A model generated the notes under the pieces. That model made no database searches, was not told the DNA's origin, and saw only the letters and a program-made list of their open reading frames with translations. Position numbers and translations under genes: made by a program. A stretch of DNA of 39,749 nt, from assembly GCA_001689445.1 (NCBI GenBank), contig LUJN01000029.1, positions 1 through 39,749 of the forward strand, written 5' to 3'. This document shows, piece by piece, positions 25,835 through 33,498 of this stretch (positions within the stretch are counted from its first letter, which is position 1; each line of letters opens with the position of its first letter). This stretch comes from Bacteroidales bacterium M3 (GTDB taxonomy: Bacteria > Bacteroidota > Bacteroidia > Bacteroidales > Muribaculaceae).

Positions 25835-26725
25835 ATGGAACAGAAGCTAATCCCTCCATCCGAACTGATAATCAACTCCGACGGCACAGTATTTCACCTC
25901 CATCTCCATCCCGACCAGCTTACCGACCGAATCATCCTCTGCGGCGACCCCGGGCGTGTCAACATGATAGCGTCATACTTTGACGAGCGCACGTTTGAGG
26001 TTCAAGCGCGTGAGTTCCACACCATCGGCGGCATATATCAAGGGAAGCCGGTCATGTGTCTCAGCCACGGCATCGGTCCCGACAATATCGACATCGTGAT
26101 GAACGAGCTTGATGCGCTCGCCAACATCGACTTCTCCACCCGTCGCGTGCGCGAGAGCCACCGACAGCTCTCCCTCGTCAGGATAGGCACGTCAGGCTCT
26201 CTACAGCCCGAACTGACGATAGGCACTCCCGTCATCGCCGAAAAGGCGATAGGGTTTGACGGCGTGCTCAACTACTATGCCGGGCGCAACGAGATTGCCG
26301 ACCTCGGGTTTGAGAATGCGTTCTGCGAATACGTCGGCTGGAATCCTCTTTGGGCACGCCCTTATGTGGTCGATGCCGACGCGAGCCTTGTCGAGCAGAT
26401 AGCACCAAAGGATAAGGTGCAGCCCGATATGGTGAGGGGCAACACAATCTCGGCAGTGGGCTTCTACGGGCCGCAGGGACGCGAACTACGGCTTCCCCTC
26501 GCCAACCCCGACCTCAACAGCCGCATCGAGGAGTTTGAATACAACGGTCGCCGCGTCACCAACTACGAGATGGAGAGCGCACCCCTTCAGGGACTTGCCC
26601 GTCTGCTCGGTCACCGTGCCATGACCGTCTGCGTCATCATCGCCAACCGCCTGCAGCACGAGGCCAACACCGACTACAAACCCTCGCTCGAAAAGCGCAT
26701 CGTCACCGTCCTCGACCGCATATGA
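25835..26725 (+). CDS. Nucleoside phosphorylase (uridine phosphorylase-like)
   Basis: Splits a nucleoside with phosphate to base and ribose-1-phosphate (PNP/UDP family). In 296 aa: the phosphate-binding IILCGDPGRV (about residues 33-42), LSLVRIGTSGSLQPELTIGTPVIAEKAIGFDG (about 111-142) and the sugar-binding YEMESAPLQGLARLLGHRAMTVCVIIANR (about 246-274). This matches uridine phosphorylase more than the hexameric purine enzymes, but specificity is not certain. It lies 63 nt after dprA with no clear promoter, so read-through is likely. A repeat element follows immediately. Confidence 0.9.
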   Translation: MEQKLIPPSELIINSDGTVFHLHLHPDQLTDRIILCGDPGRVNMIASYFDERTFEVQAREFHTIGGIYQGKPVMCLSHGIGPDNIDIVMNELDALANIDFSTRRVRESHRQLSLVRIGTSGSLQPELTIGTPVIAEKAIGFDGVLNYYAGRNEIADLGFENAFCEYVGWNPLWARPYVVDADASLVEQIAPKDKVQPDMVRGNTISAVGFYGPQGRELRLPLANPDLNSRIEEFEYNGRRVTNYEMESAPLQGLARLLGHRAMTVCVIIANRLQHEANTDYKPSLEKRIVTVLDRI

Positions 26726-26762
26726 CGCGCCCAAAACCGGACGCGACACCGGATGCGACACC

Positions 26763-26894
26763 GTAGGGGCGCTATACATAGCGCCCGCGGTTAAATATAT
26801 GATTTCACGGAGATTAAACTGCATGTGAATGGCGGGGTATATACATAGGTATACACGCATATGCCATCGCGGGCGCTATGTATAGCGCCCCTAC
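26763..26894. repeat. 132-bp element with perfect 27-bp terminal inverted repeats
   Basis: The left arm 26763-26789 (GTAGGGGCGCTATACATAGCGCC...) and the right arm 26868-26894 are exact reverse complements over 27 bp. Each arm is also nearly palindromic (GGGCGCTATACATAGCGCCC), so each can fold alone or with the other. The middle 78 bp is A+T-rich and encodes nothing. It fills the space between the phosphorylase and the convergent permease, like a REP-type or MITE-like element. Confidence 0.85.
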
Positions 26895-26918
26895 TGTGCT
26901 GCCCCTATTGTACCACCG

Positions 26919-27992
26919 TTACCCCACCGAGGCGCGGCGGTACAGTATGACGGCGATGATGATGTAGATGAAATTGGGTATCCACATCGCTATAAACGGC
27001 GATGTGTAGCCCGACACGGCAAATGTTGACGTGACCGTCGAAAACAAGATATAGGAGAAGCTCAGCACAAGCCCGATGCCGATGTTGATGCCCATGCCCC
27101 CCTTGACCTTGCGCGACGAGAGCGACATGCCGATTATCGTCAGGATAAACGCGGCGGCACACATGGCGTAACGCCGCTCATACTCTATCTCGAAGTTCTT
27201 GATGTTGGCCACGCCTCGCGCCTTCTGCTTGGAGATATAGTCGCGCAGGTCGGGCGACGACATCATCTCCTGGTCGTTTTTGGCTATGAGGAAGTCGCGC
27301 GGCTCTATCGGTATTATCGTGTCGAGCTTGCGCCCGCTGGTGATTATCTCCCTCATGCCGGCGATGTCGCGTATCATGTAGTCGCGCACCTGCCATTTGT
27401 CGAGCGTGTCCCACTTGACGGTCTGCGCCGTGAGGCGCGACACGAGTTTCTTGTCCTCAAACTTCTCAAGCGAGAACTTGTAGCCCGTCTTGGTGGTATT
27501 GTCAAAACGGCTCATGTAGGCAATCTCCCCGGGGGCGACCATCATCTGTATATTGCTGCCATAATCTACGCGCTTGTTTCGCACGTAGGTGTTGGTGTAG
27601 TCGATGCGCTTCACGTTGGCCGGCGGGATGATGTAGGCACTGAGCACGAATGACGCGATGGCGATTACGGTCGCCGACAGCATATAGGGCCACAGCAGCC
27701 GACGGTAGCTTACCCCCGAGGCAAGGATGGCGATAATCTCGGAATTGTCGGCCATCTTGGATGTGAAGAATATAACGGCGATAAACGTGAACAGAGGACT
27801 GAACTGGTTGGCAAAGTAAGGCAGAAAGTTGACAAAGTACTCAAACACCGTGGCGTGCAGCGGCGCTTTAAGGAAAGCGTCGAGCTTCTCGTTGATGTCA
27901 AACATCACCGTGATTGCCAATATCAGGATGATGGCAAACACGTATGTACCGAGAAACTTGCGTATTATGTACCAGTCTAAAGTCTTCAACAT
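26919..27992 (-). CDS. LptF/LptG family permease (YjgP/YjgQ)
   Basis: Inner-membrane subunit of the Lpt ABC machine that lifts lipopolysaccharide across the periplasm. The 357-aa protein has three N-terminal TM helices (about residues 12-32, 52-76, 100-122), a large periplasmic beta-jellyroll-like part (about 125-270) and three C-terminal TM helices ending IIIAVILYRRASVG. The start MLKTLDWYIIRKFLGTYVFA is typical (LD.YI...F). Gram-negative outer-membrane biogenesis is therefore expected. It is separated by 21 nt from tgt and shares its transcript. Which of LptF or LptG it represents cannot be decided by eye. Confidence 0.92.
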   Translation of the reverse strand: MLKTLDWYIIRKFLGTYVFAIILILAITVMFDINEKLDAFLKAPLHATVFEYFVNFLPYFANQFSPLFTFIAVIFFTSKMADNSEIIAILASGVSYRRLLWPYMLSATVIAIASFVLSAYIIPPANVKRIDYTNTYVRNKRVDYGSNIQMMVAPGEIAYMSRFDNTTKTGYKFSLEKFEDKKLVSRLTAQTVKWDTLDKWQVRDYMIRDIAGMREIITSGRKLDTIIPIEPRDFLIAKNDQEMMSSPDLRDYISKQKARGVANIKNFEIEYERRYAMCAAAFILTIIGMSLSSRKVKGGMGINIGIGLVLSFSYILFSTVTSTFAVSGYTSPFIAMWIPNFIYIIIAVILYRRASVG

Positions 27993-28013
27993 TGCCCCAT
28001 TGGTTTACGATTA

Positions 28014-29144
28014 TTACAGTCGGCGCGTGACACGCTCCACCATCTCGGTCTTCCACCGCTTGAAGTCGCCGGCGATGATATGGCGGCGCGCCTCACCTAC
28101 AAGCCACAGGTAGAACGCGAGATTATGGGCCGAGGCTATCTGCATGGCGAGTATCTCCTGGGAGATAAACAGGTGGCGCAGATAGGCTTTTGAGTACACA
28201 CGATCGACATAGCTCGGGCCATCCTCCTGAATGGGCGAGAAATCGTCGGCCCACTTCTTGTTGCGCATGTTCATTATGCCGTCGGCGGTAAAGAGCATCC
28301 CGTTGCGCCCGTTGCGCGTCGGCATCACACAGTCCATCATGTCGACGCCACGGTCTATCGCCTCAAGGATATTGGCGGGCGTGCCCACCCCCATGAGGTA
28401 GCGGGGCTTGTCGGCGGGGAGTATCTCGTTGACTACATCTATCATGTCGTACATCACCTCGGCCGGCTCCCCTACCGCCAGGCCGCCGATGGCGTTGCCG
28501 TCGGCTCCAAACTCGGCCACATACTCTGCCGAGCGTCGGCGCAGGTCGGGATAGGTGCACCCCTGCACTATCGGGAAATAAGCCTGTGAGTAACCATACT
28601 TCCCCTCGGTCGCCTTGTAGCGGTCCCATCCCCGCCTGAGCCAGCGCATCGTCAGCCCGAGCGACTTCTCGGCATAGCCATATTCGGCTGTGCCCGGGGG
28701 GCACTCGTCGAGCTGCATCATTATGTCGGCGCCTATCGACCGCTGTATGTCGACCACGTTCTCGGGGGTGAACAGGTGTTTTGACCCGTCGATATGCGAG
28801 CGGAAATACGCCCCCTCCTCCTTCAGCTTACGGTTGGCCGACAGGGAGAACACCTGAAAGCCGCCGCTGTCGGTGAGTATCGGCCTTTCCCACCCGTTGA
28901 ACTTGTGCAGTCCCCCGGCCCTCTCCAGTATCTCGATGCCGGGACGCAGGTAGAGGTGGTAGGTATTGCCGAGTATTATCTGAGCCTTCACGTCGTCGCG
29001 CAGCTCATGCATATGCACGGCCTTGACCGAGCCGAGCGTGCCCACCGGCATGAAAATCGGCGTCTCTATCGTCCCGTGGTCGGTGGTTATCAGCCCCGCA
29101 CGGGCATTGGTGTCGGGCGCGGTGGCCTGCAATTGAAATTCCAT
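28014..29144 (-). CDS. tgt: tRNA-guanine transglycosylase
   Basis: Swaps guanine-34 for preQ1 in tRNAs on the way to queuosine. The 376-aa TIM-barrel enzyme shows TDSGGFQVFSL (general acid Asp at about 92), PIVQGCTYPDLR, GGLAVGEP, YLMGVGTP and DCVMPTRNGRNG (nucleophile Asp at about 271). The zinc site is unusual: the CxCxxC segment of classic enzymes is replaced by QEDGPSYVDRVYSKAYLRHL (about 306-325) with no cysteine, while the later His (SAHNL, about 340) remains. The start is ATG 29144; a TTG three codons upstream is rejected because the promoter -7 box is at 29165-29172. The next gene, lptF/G-like, follows after 21 nt. Confidence 0.95.
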   Translation of the reverse strand: MEFQLQATAPDTNARAGLITTDHGTIETPIFMPVGTLGSVKAVHMHELRDDVKAQIILGNTYHLYLRPGIEILERAGGLHKFNGWERPILTDSGGFQVFSLSANRKLKEEGAYFRSHIDGSKHLFTPENVVDIQRSIGADIMMQLDECPPGTAEYGYAEKSLGLTMRWLRRGWDRYKATEGKYGYSQAYFPIVQGCTYPDLRRRSAEYVAEFGADGNAIGGLAVGEPAEVMYDMIDVVNEILPADKPRYLMGVGTPANILEAIDRGVDMMDCVMPTRNGRNGMLFTADGIMNMRNKKWADDFSPIQEDGPSYVDRVYSKAYLRHLFISQEILAMQIASAHNLAFYLWLVGEARRHIIAGDFKRWKTEMVERVTRRL

Positions 29145-29164
29145 AGTCAACAAAATTCAAGCCA

Positions 29165-29172
29165 CAAAGTTA
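29165..29172 (-). promoter_or_regulatory. -7 box for tgt
   Basis: TAACTTTG on the minus strand (complement of 29165-29172), 20 nt before ATG 29144; ATTG at 29193-29196 is a weak -33 with a 20-bp spacer. Confidence 0.6.
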
Positions 29173-29253
29173 GCACAACTCCCCGTCTCTTGCAATAGCT
29201 ATTTCCACGACCAACGTGCCGGTAGCTTCACCAAACATAGGAAATCCAATACA

Positions 29254-29299
29254 AGATTATCGTATAATCTGAAATTTCTAATTTATGTTATGATAAATT
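29254..29299. repeat. Two short palindromes upstream of the candidate ncRNA
   Basis: AGATTAT-CGT-ATAATCT (29254-29270) and AATTTAT-GTTATG-ATAAATT (29280-29299) are perfect 7-bp stems in an A+T-rich spacer between tgt and the ncRNA promoter. They could be operator sites or hairpins; no gene covers them. Confidence 0.5.
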
Positions 29300-29332
29300 G
29301 TCTATATCAGGCACATTATTATAGTTTATTCC

Positions 29333-29340
29333 TATCTTTG
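29333..29340 (+). promoter_or_regulatory. -7 box for the candidate ncRNA
   Basis: TATCTTTG fits TAnnTTTG. The nearest coding start is 270 nt downstream, so it most likely drives an untranslated RNA or a long structured leader. No good -33 TTTG is seen. Confidence 0.55.
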
Positions 29341-29345
29341 CAAAT

Positions 29346-29553
29346 GGATTGAGACGACTCTATCCAAGACATCAATAATAAGAAGCGTTATGCTTATCTC
29401 TTGAGAGTGGAAACCTGAGAAACTTCGACAGAGCAAGAGTAGCATAGTGGTTCTCACGCTACGGCGTGGGCTGCTATTGTTACATCTGCTCACAGGCTTT
29501 CTCAGGGCCTCCATTCTAAGACGTGGCATTGCAGTTCCACGCTTTGTGTTTTT
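29346..29553 (+). ncRNA. Candidate structured RNA of about 200 nt, 6S-like rod
   Basis: A promoter, no ORF and a long imperfect rod are seen. Paired segments from the outside in: 29404-29411 with 29510-29517, 29414-29422 with 29498-29506 (CCTGAGAAA/TTTCTCAGG), 29431-29435 with 29487-29491, 29438-29444 with 29472-29478, and 29453-29459 with 29464-29470 closed by a UACG tetraloop. Between them are asymmetric internal loops, including 8 x 6 and 2 x 8 nt. A small hairpin sits at the 5' end (29346-29365), and a CGTGG/CCACG stem followed by CTTTGTGTTTTT closes the 3' end. Length and the rod-with-bubbles shape fit 6S RNA; I do not recognise the primary sequence, so a leader RNA of the downstream gene remains possible. 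Confidence 0.5.
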
Positions 29554-29612
29554 AATTAGTCTGCTTAAGGAGTTGCAAGTAGAACAATATCAACCGATCG
29601 AACACCTGCGAT

Positions 29613-30296
29613 ATGAAAACTAAATCCTTGATTATAACTCTGATTACCCTTATAGGGTTATGCTCTTGTGGAAAATCCAAAGAAGAAAAGGCACAAGAAA
29701 TGGCGGCTAATTATCTTAAAGGGGTTTTATATCATTTTGATAGTTATGAACCATTGCAAACAAAAGTTGATAGTTCTTTTGTTGCGCTATCAACGGATAA
29801 GGAGGCAATTGAACTCACATTAGATATGTTGAAACTTTTCAACTCTGCGCAGGAATATGCTGATAAAGTCGAAAGAGCAGAAAGTTCTATGGATATATGG
29901 TTCCCAGGCGGATATTCATCGGCGTATAGTAAAGGAGAATACCGCAGGGCAAAAGAAGAACGAGATAATAATCAACAACTTCTGGATAAGACAAAAGACC
30001 GAATTCAAAATCAATTCTCCAAGATTAAAAGCAGACAGTCTTATTTGGAGGCTGAGGCGTTGCTGAAGATTGGGGATTTCAATGGTTGGAAAGTATATCA
30101 CAAATTCAAAAGCCTCAATGGGGCAGGAACACTTGATTTATTTGGAGAATACGTGTTCTTCTGCGATAAAGATTTCAATGTCGAATCAGCTTACTCAAAG
30201 GAAGATTTCAATGCTATTAATAAAATCATGGTAGCGATCTCGGAATCGGCCGAATTAGCTGAACTTGGTGAAAAATTGCAAGAAGTCATATTTTAA
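29613..30296 (+). CDS. Unknown lipoprotein with coiled-coil segment
   Basis: A 227-aa exported protein. The signal peptide MKTKSLIITLITLIGLCSC ends in a lipobox with Cys19, followed by GKSKEEK. Residues about 80-145 are charged and helical (EYADKVERAESS, then GEYRRAKEERDNNQQLLDKTKDRIQNQFSKIKSR), likely a coiled coil; a globular tail follows (GWKVYHKFKSLNGAGTLDLFGEYVFFCDKDFNVESAY). The gene is clearly A+T-rich compared with neighbours such as tgt, which suggests recent transfer. It is first of three A+T-rich genes, 13 nt before the next. I recognise no family and propose no function. Confidence 0.8.
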   Translation: MKTKSLIITLITLIGLCSCGKSKEEKAQEMAANYLKGVLYHFDSYEPLQTKVDSSFVALSTDKEAIELTLDMLKLFNSAQEYADKVERAESSMDIWFPGGYSSAYSKGEYRRAKEERDNNQQLLDKTKDRIQNQFSKIKSRQSYLEAEALLKIGDFNGWKVYHKFKSLNGAGTLDLFGEYVFFCDKDFNVESAYSKEDFNAINKIMVAISESAELAELGEKLQEVIF

Positions 30297-30309
30297 AATT
30301 AAGTGAGTC

Positions 30310-31149
30310 ATGCTAATAAAAAAACGCCCCATCATAACTTGGCTGCTCAATCCCGATATGAAACAATCACCAAAGAACTTGGTGATTGCGCCTGTGTCGC
30401 ATCCTATAAATCAATCCATCCTCGGAAACAGTCTTATCGAGTTGGATAACATCAGAAAGCAAGCACCTGATTGGGGCTTGCCAGAACTCCTAACACCCTC
30501 TTTTGGGGAAATAATGTATAGGAGCCACCAGTCATTCGACAAGATTATGCCGCAGTTGTTTGAAGATTTTTGCGAAAAAGAGGAGTGTGGTATACTACTA
30601 TGTCGTGGTAATGTTTCCATTGTATATGGGTTCGGAGGTAATCAGTTGCATATATGGCATTTTACCGAACAAAACGGCAACAGTGTTTTCAATTTCTACA
30701 CATGCAATGTTAGTACTATTGATAGCATAGGCGTAGGAATTGCAAATACTGTAATAGCTGATGATATGTTATTCTCAGGTTCATCACAAGAGCGGCAGCG
30801 TAAATTAGCTGTTATTGCCGAATTTGTCACCACTTATGTTGCTGTTAAACGCTATGTACCGGTCGAAACAATCATTATCCCTCAAGGGAAGTTCACTGCC
30901 ATTGAGGGAACACCGCTTGAATATATAGAGAAGAAGAAAGTCCTCAATCAAACTGGACAAGAAGTCATTGTCATGGATTCCAAATGGTTTCGCAAAATCA
31001 TAAACGACAACGACATCTATGTACGTGGCTTCTTCCGTATGCAAAACAAAAAGAACGAGTTCGGCGAATGGTATAAAGAACTAATTTTTGTTGATTCTTT
31101 TGTTCGACATGGGTATCATAGAACTGCAAAAATTGAAGATGACATATAA
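30310..31149 (+). CDS. Unknown 279-aa protein of the A+T-rich cassette
   Basis: No signal peptide or TM segment is apparent, so it is probably cytoplasmic. The central part (about residues 90-150) looks like alternating beta strands (GILLCRGNVSIVYGFGGNQLHIWHF); about 165-190 is helical. The C-terminal end has a basic/aromatic pattern, VRGFFRMQNKKNEFGEWYK then ELIFVDSFVRHGYHRTA (about 239-274), loosely like the R-G-(H/F)-(W/F)-R-x-Q tails of some phage and plasmid proteins of unknown role. The gene is A+T-rich, 13 nt after the lipoprotein gene and 19 nt before the next. No function is proposed. Confidence 0.78.
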   Translation: MLIKKRPIITWLLNPDMKQSPKNLVIAPVSHPINQSILGNSLIELDNIRKQAPDWGLPELLTPSFGEIMYRSHQSFDKIMPQLFEDFCEKEECGILLCRGNVSIVYGFGGNQLHIWHFTEQNGNSVFNFYTCNVSTIDSIGVGIANTVIADDMLFSGSSQERQRKLAVIAEFVTTYVAVKRYVPVETIIIPQGKFTAIEGTPLEYIEKKKVLNQTGQEVIVMDSKWFRKIINDNDIYVRGFFRMQNKKNEFGEWYKELIFVDSFVRHGYHRTAKIEDDI

Positions 31150-31168
31150 CGATAACAAATAGTGTTTT

Positions 31169-31659
31169 ATGAGAAAATTATTACTCTTTTTTGCATCTGT
31201 GCTTTCTTTTATTTCAATTCAAGCACAATCCCAGGATTCACAAATAGAAGTGCAAGCACTTGTTCATAGGGTTGATTCTCTTGAACATGAGTTGTCATAT
31301 CTAAAATTGACATACGAACTTTATACGCTTAATTCAGACATAATAATGTTTGCAAATGAAGTGTACACGAGATCTATTGCAATTCAATTAGACTTGTATA
31401 ATCGAAATTTCAATTCCAAATTAGGATATTCATATCAACAATACTACGATCATGCCTACGTAAAAAACTATCCATTTCGGGTTTAATTGAGGCAAAGAAA
31501 AGATTCTTTACTCTGAAAGTAACCACATATCCTTACTCCGAAAGTGAATTGAATACGTTAATGGCAAGTTATAACGTGATTGATGATGCTTATGACACTT
31601 TAGAGCATTCTATGAATATATTGAAAATTACAGTTGATGCATATAAAGAACTAATGTGA
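31169..31659 (+). pseudogene. Frameshifted gene for a small exported coiled-coil protein
   Basis: The first frame gives 105 aa (31169-31486): signal peptide MRKLLLFFASVLSFISIQA, then a helical segment DSQIEVQALVHRVDSLEHELSYLKLTYELY. It stops shortly after a run of six A (31462-31467). From that run a second frame stays open to a TGA at 31657-31659 and reads sensible sequence: GLIEAKKRFFTLKV...YSESELNTLMASYNVIDDAYDTLEHSMNILKITVDAYKELM. One extra A would join both parts into about 163 aa. So this is a recent frameshift, a sequencing error in the homopolymer, or slippage during expression. Function unknown. Confidence 0.7.
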
Positions 31660-31666
31660 TTATTCA

Positions 31667-31709
31667 GAAAATCCCAAAGGTTGACCTTTGGCTCATTCGG
31701 GATATTTTC
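31667..31709 (+). terminator. Hairpin after the A+T-rich cassette
   Basis: CCAAAGGT (31674-31681) pairs with ACCTTTGG (31684-31691), and outer GAAAATCCC can pair with GGGATATTTTC. It lies 8 nt after the rejoined stop of the frameshifted gene, the expected place for a terminator. Confidence 0.55.
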
Positions 31710-31973
31710 AGAGTTTACTTGTCAATGCGGCTCGGAAAATTCCCTAATGAGCTAAGGAATTTCCTGATGGTGTAATTTCCTTGCAGCCTTGGAATAGCTA
31801 ATATTGTTGCACTCGGCATAGTGGATGACCATTGTATCGGGTGCAATGATTATAGTTAGTGCGATAACTACAGTCGGTTATGGGCAGCGAGTTCGGGGAT
31901 TACAGGAATGACCAAACACAAACTCGCTCCACCCTAAAACAACCTCTTATGTTATGGCAATGATAATTTAATA
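31710..31973. other. Non-coding spacer between cassette and ompA
   Basis: No gene is supported. It holds short inverted words (AGCGAGTT at 31886-31893 with AACTCGCT at 31921-31928; AAGGAA...TTCCTT near 31755-31780) and no TAnnTTTG promoter that leads to an ORF. It may be decayed sequence at the edge of the transferred segment. Confidence 0.4.
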
Positions 31974-32011
31974 TAAAAAAGGCGGCCGCATCGTGGGGGG
32001 ATGCGGCCGCC
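31974..32011 (-). terminator. Intrinsic terminator of the ompA-like gene
   Basis: GGCGGCCGCAT (31981-31991) pairs with ATGCGGCCGCC (32001-32011); on the minus strand the stem is followed by TTTTTT (31975-31980 complement). A textbook rho-independent terminator 30 nt after the stop. Confidence 0.85.
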
Positions 32012-32040
32012 GTGTGGGGGAAGCCTTGCGGCTTATGAGG

Positions 32041-33237
32041 TTAGTCCTGCGAGAAGATTACGATGCGGTTCCAGTTGTTGGTGTCGTAAACCTGGGTGTC
32101 GCTGCCCTGAGCCTTGATGATGATGCGGTCTTTGGCGATGCCGTAGCCTTCGAGGGCTGCTGCTACGTTGTCGGCGCGCTTCTGCGAGAGCTGCATGTTG
32201 TAGTCGGATGTGCCGGTGTCCTTGTCAGCATAGCCGGTTACGACGATCTTCTCGTTGGGGTTGGCCTTCATCCACTGTGCCACGTTGTATACGTTGACCA
32301 TTTCCTCGTCGGTGATCTTGGCCGAGTTGATGGTGAAGCGTACGGTGGTCATCAACGGAGTGTTGTCGGGGCACTCGACTGCCTTTGCCTCGGGGCACGG
32401 GAGCTGTGCCTGGGCGGCTGCGAGCTGGCTGCCGCAAGCGGCGAGCTGACCGCGGAGGTCGTTGACCTGACCGTTAAGTTGGTTGATGTAAGAGAGGTAG
32501 TTGCAGGGGTTGTAGGTCGGGAACTTGGTGCCAGTGAAGCGGATGGTGAAACCGCCGATTACCGAGATGTTCACGTCCACGGGGTCGCCGTAAGCCTTGT
32601 TGTTGAAGTTGTCGCCTGCAAAGGATGCGCGGCCTTCAGCGAAGAAGTCGACATAGTTGCAGAGGCGGAAGCGGAGCTGGAGACCTGCCGACACGGGGAG
32701 TGTCCACTGGTTGTTCTTAATCTTGCCGCCCTCTTTGACGATGTTCTGGCCTGCGCCCTCGATGTCCCATGTGAATGTACCGCCGAGACCGACGAAGGGA
32801 ACGATGCTGAATACACGGCTCGTGTTGACGCCGCCGATTGAGTTGAACATATCCCACATCAAGTCGAAGTTGACATTGGCATACTTGGCCTTGTTGTACG
32901 TGACGTCATCCCAGTGGATTGCGCCACCCACGCCGCTAAGGCGCCATCCCAAGTAGGGGGTCATCCACTTACCGAAGCCGACATTGTAGGCGGCAGTGAT
33001 GTGATGCTTGGCATCGCCGTGACGGAGGCTCTTTTCAACCATAGGTACATTGATACCTGCACCGAGCTGCATGAACCAGTTGTCCTTGTAGGTCGAATAG
33101 TAATGGTCCTTGCAAGGCACTGCCTCGGCAACGGTGACATCCTCTTCGACGATAATCGTCTCCTGAGCCTTGGCATCATTAGCTGCAAAAAGCATACCGC
33201 TACATGCAGCGACTACTAATAGTACATTCTTTTTCAT
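32041..33237 (-). CDS. OmpA-family outer membrane protein
   Basis: A 398-aa abundant-type outer-membrane protein. The signal peptide is MKKNVLLVVAACSGMLFAANDAKA (start ATG 33237). Residues about 45-240 form an N-terminal beta-barrel with alternating strands (FMQLGAGINVPM, AAYNVGFGKWMTPYLGWRLSG, LPVSAGLQLRFRL). A short coiled-coil linker follows (INQLNGQVNDLRGQLAACGSQLAAAQAQL). The C-terminal OmpA-like peptidoglycan-binding domain has VVTGYADKDTGTSDYNMQLSQKRADNVAAAL (about 330-360) and ends NRIVIFSQD. It resembles the major OmpA-like porin-type proteins of Bacteroidales. It has its own terminator; no standard -7 box is visible upstream. Confidence 0.93.
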   Translation of the reverse strand: MKKNVLLVVAACSGMLFAANDAKAQETIIVEEDVTVAEAVPCKDHYYSTYKDNWFMQLGAGINVPMVEKSLRHGDAKHHITAAYNVGFGKWMTPYLGWRLSGVGGAIHWDDVTYNKAKYANVNFDLMWDMFNSIGGVNTSRVFSIVPFVGLGGTFTWDIEGAGQNIVKEGGKIKNNQWTLPVSAGLQLRFRLCNYVDFFAEGRASFAGDNFNNKAYGDPVDVNISVIGGFTIRFTGTKFPTYNPCNYLSYINQLNGQVNDLRGQLAACGSQLAAAQAQLPCPEAKAVECPDNTPLMTTVRFTINSAKITDEEMVNVYNVAQWMKANPNEKIVVTGYADKDTGTSDYNMQLSQKRADNVAAALEGYGIAKDRIIIKAQGSDTQVYDTNNWNRIVIFSQD

Positions 33238-33462
33238 AACTAAAACCAATTTATAAAAATTTTATTCGTTCTCTAAATAAATAGCCTCCAACCCGCCTGT
33301 GAAGCACGTTTTCAGCGAAGATTCACTATCATAACGCCGCTTGATTTAAGTTTGTTCAATGAATTTTGCTGCAAACGCAATTTTTATTTTCATTTCGCAA
33401 CACTTTCACGGCGCAATTTAACGTATTTTGCTCTCTTGTCGGCGTATATCAATTTTTATGTG

Positions 33463-33470
33463 TACCTTTG
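33463..33470 (+). promoter_or_regulatory. -7 box for guaA
   Basis: TACCTTTG fits TAnnTTTG and lies 28 nt before ATG 33499. A second match, TAAGTTTG, is at 33347-33354. The ATG at 33352 and upstream codons are therefore not coding. Confidence 0.6.
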
Positions 33471-33498
33471 CGGTAATCATTATCCAAACGTATATATA

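Noticed and set aside
29346..29553. tRNA, tmRNA, RNase P or SRP RNA as identity of the structured region
   Set aside because: No cloverleaf or CCA end, no tmRNA tag frame, no RNase P core motifs and no SRP domain IV hairpin could be found.
31993..32841. Long open frame of 282 codons on the plus strand opposite the ompA-like gene
   Set aside because: It lies fully antisense to a well-supported OmpA gene, starts inside that gene's terminator, and its translation is a low-complexity V/G/D/A-rich string with no family features.
33352..33498. Longer N-terminus for GMP synthase (49 extra codons)
   Set aside because: It runs through the TACCTTTG promoter box and adds sequence absent from GuaA proteins.
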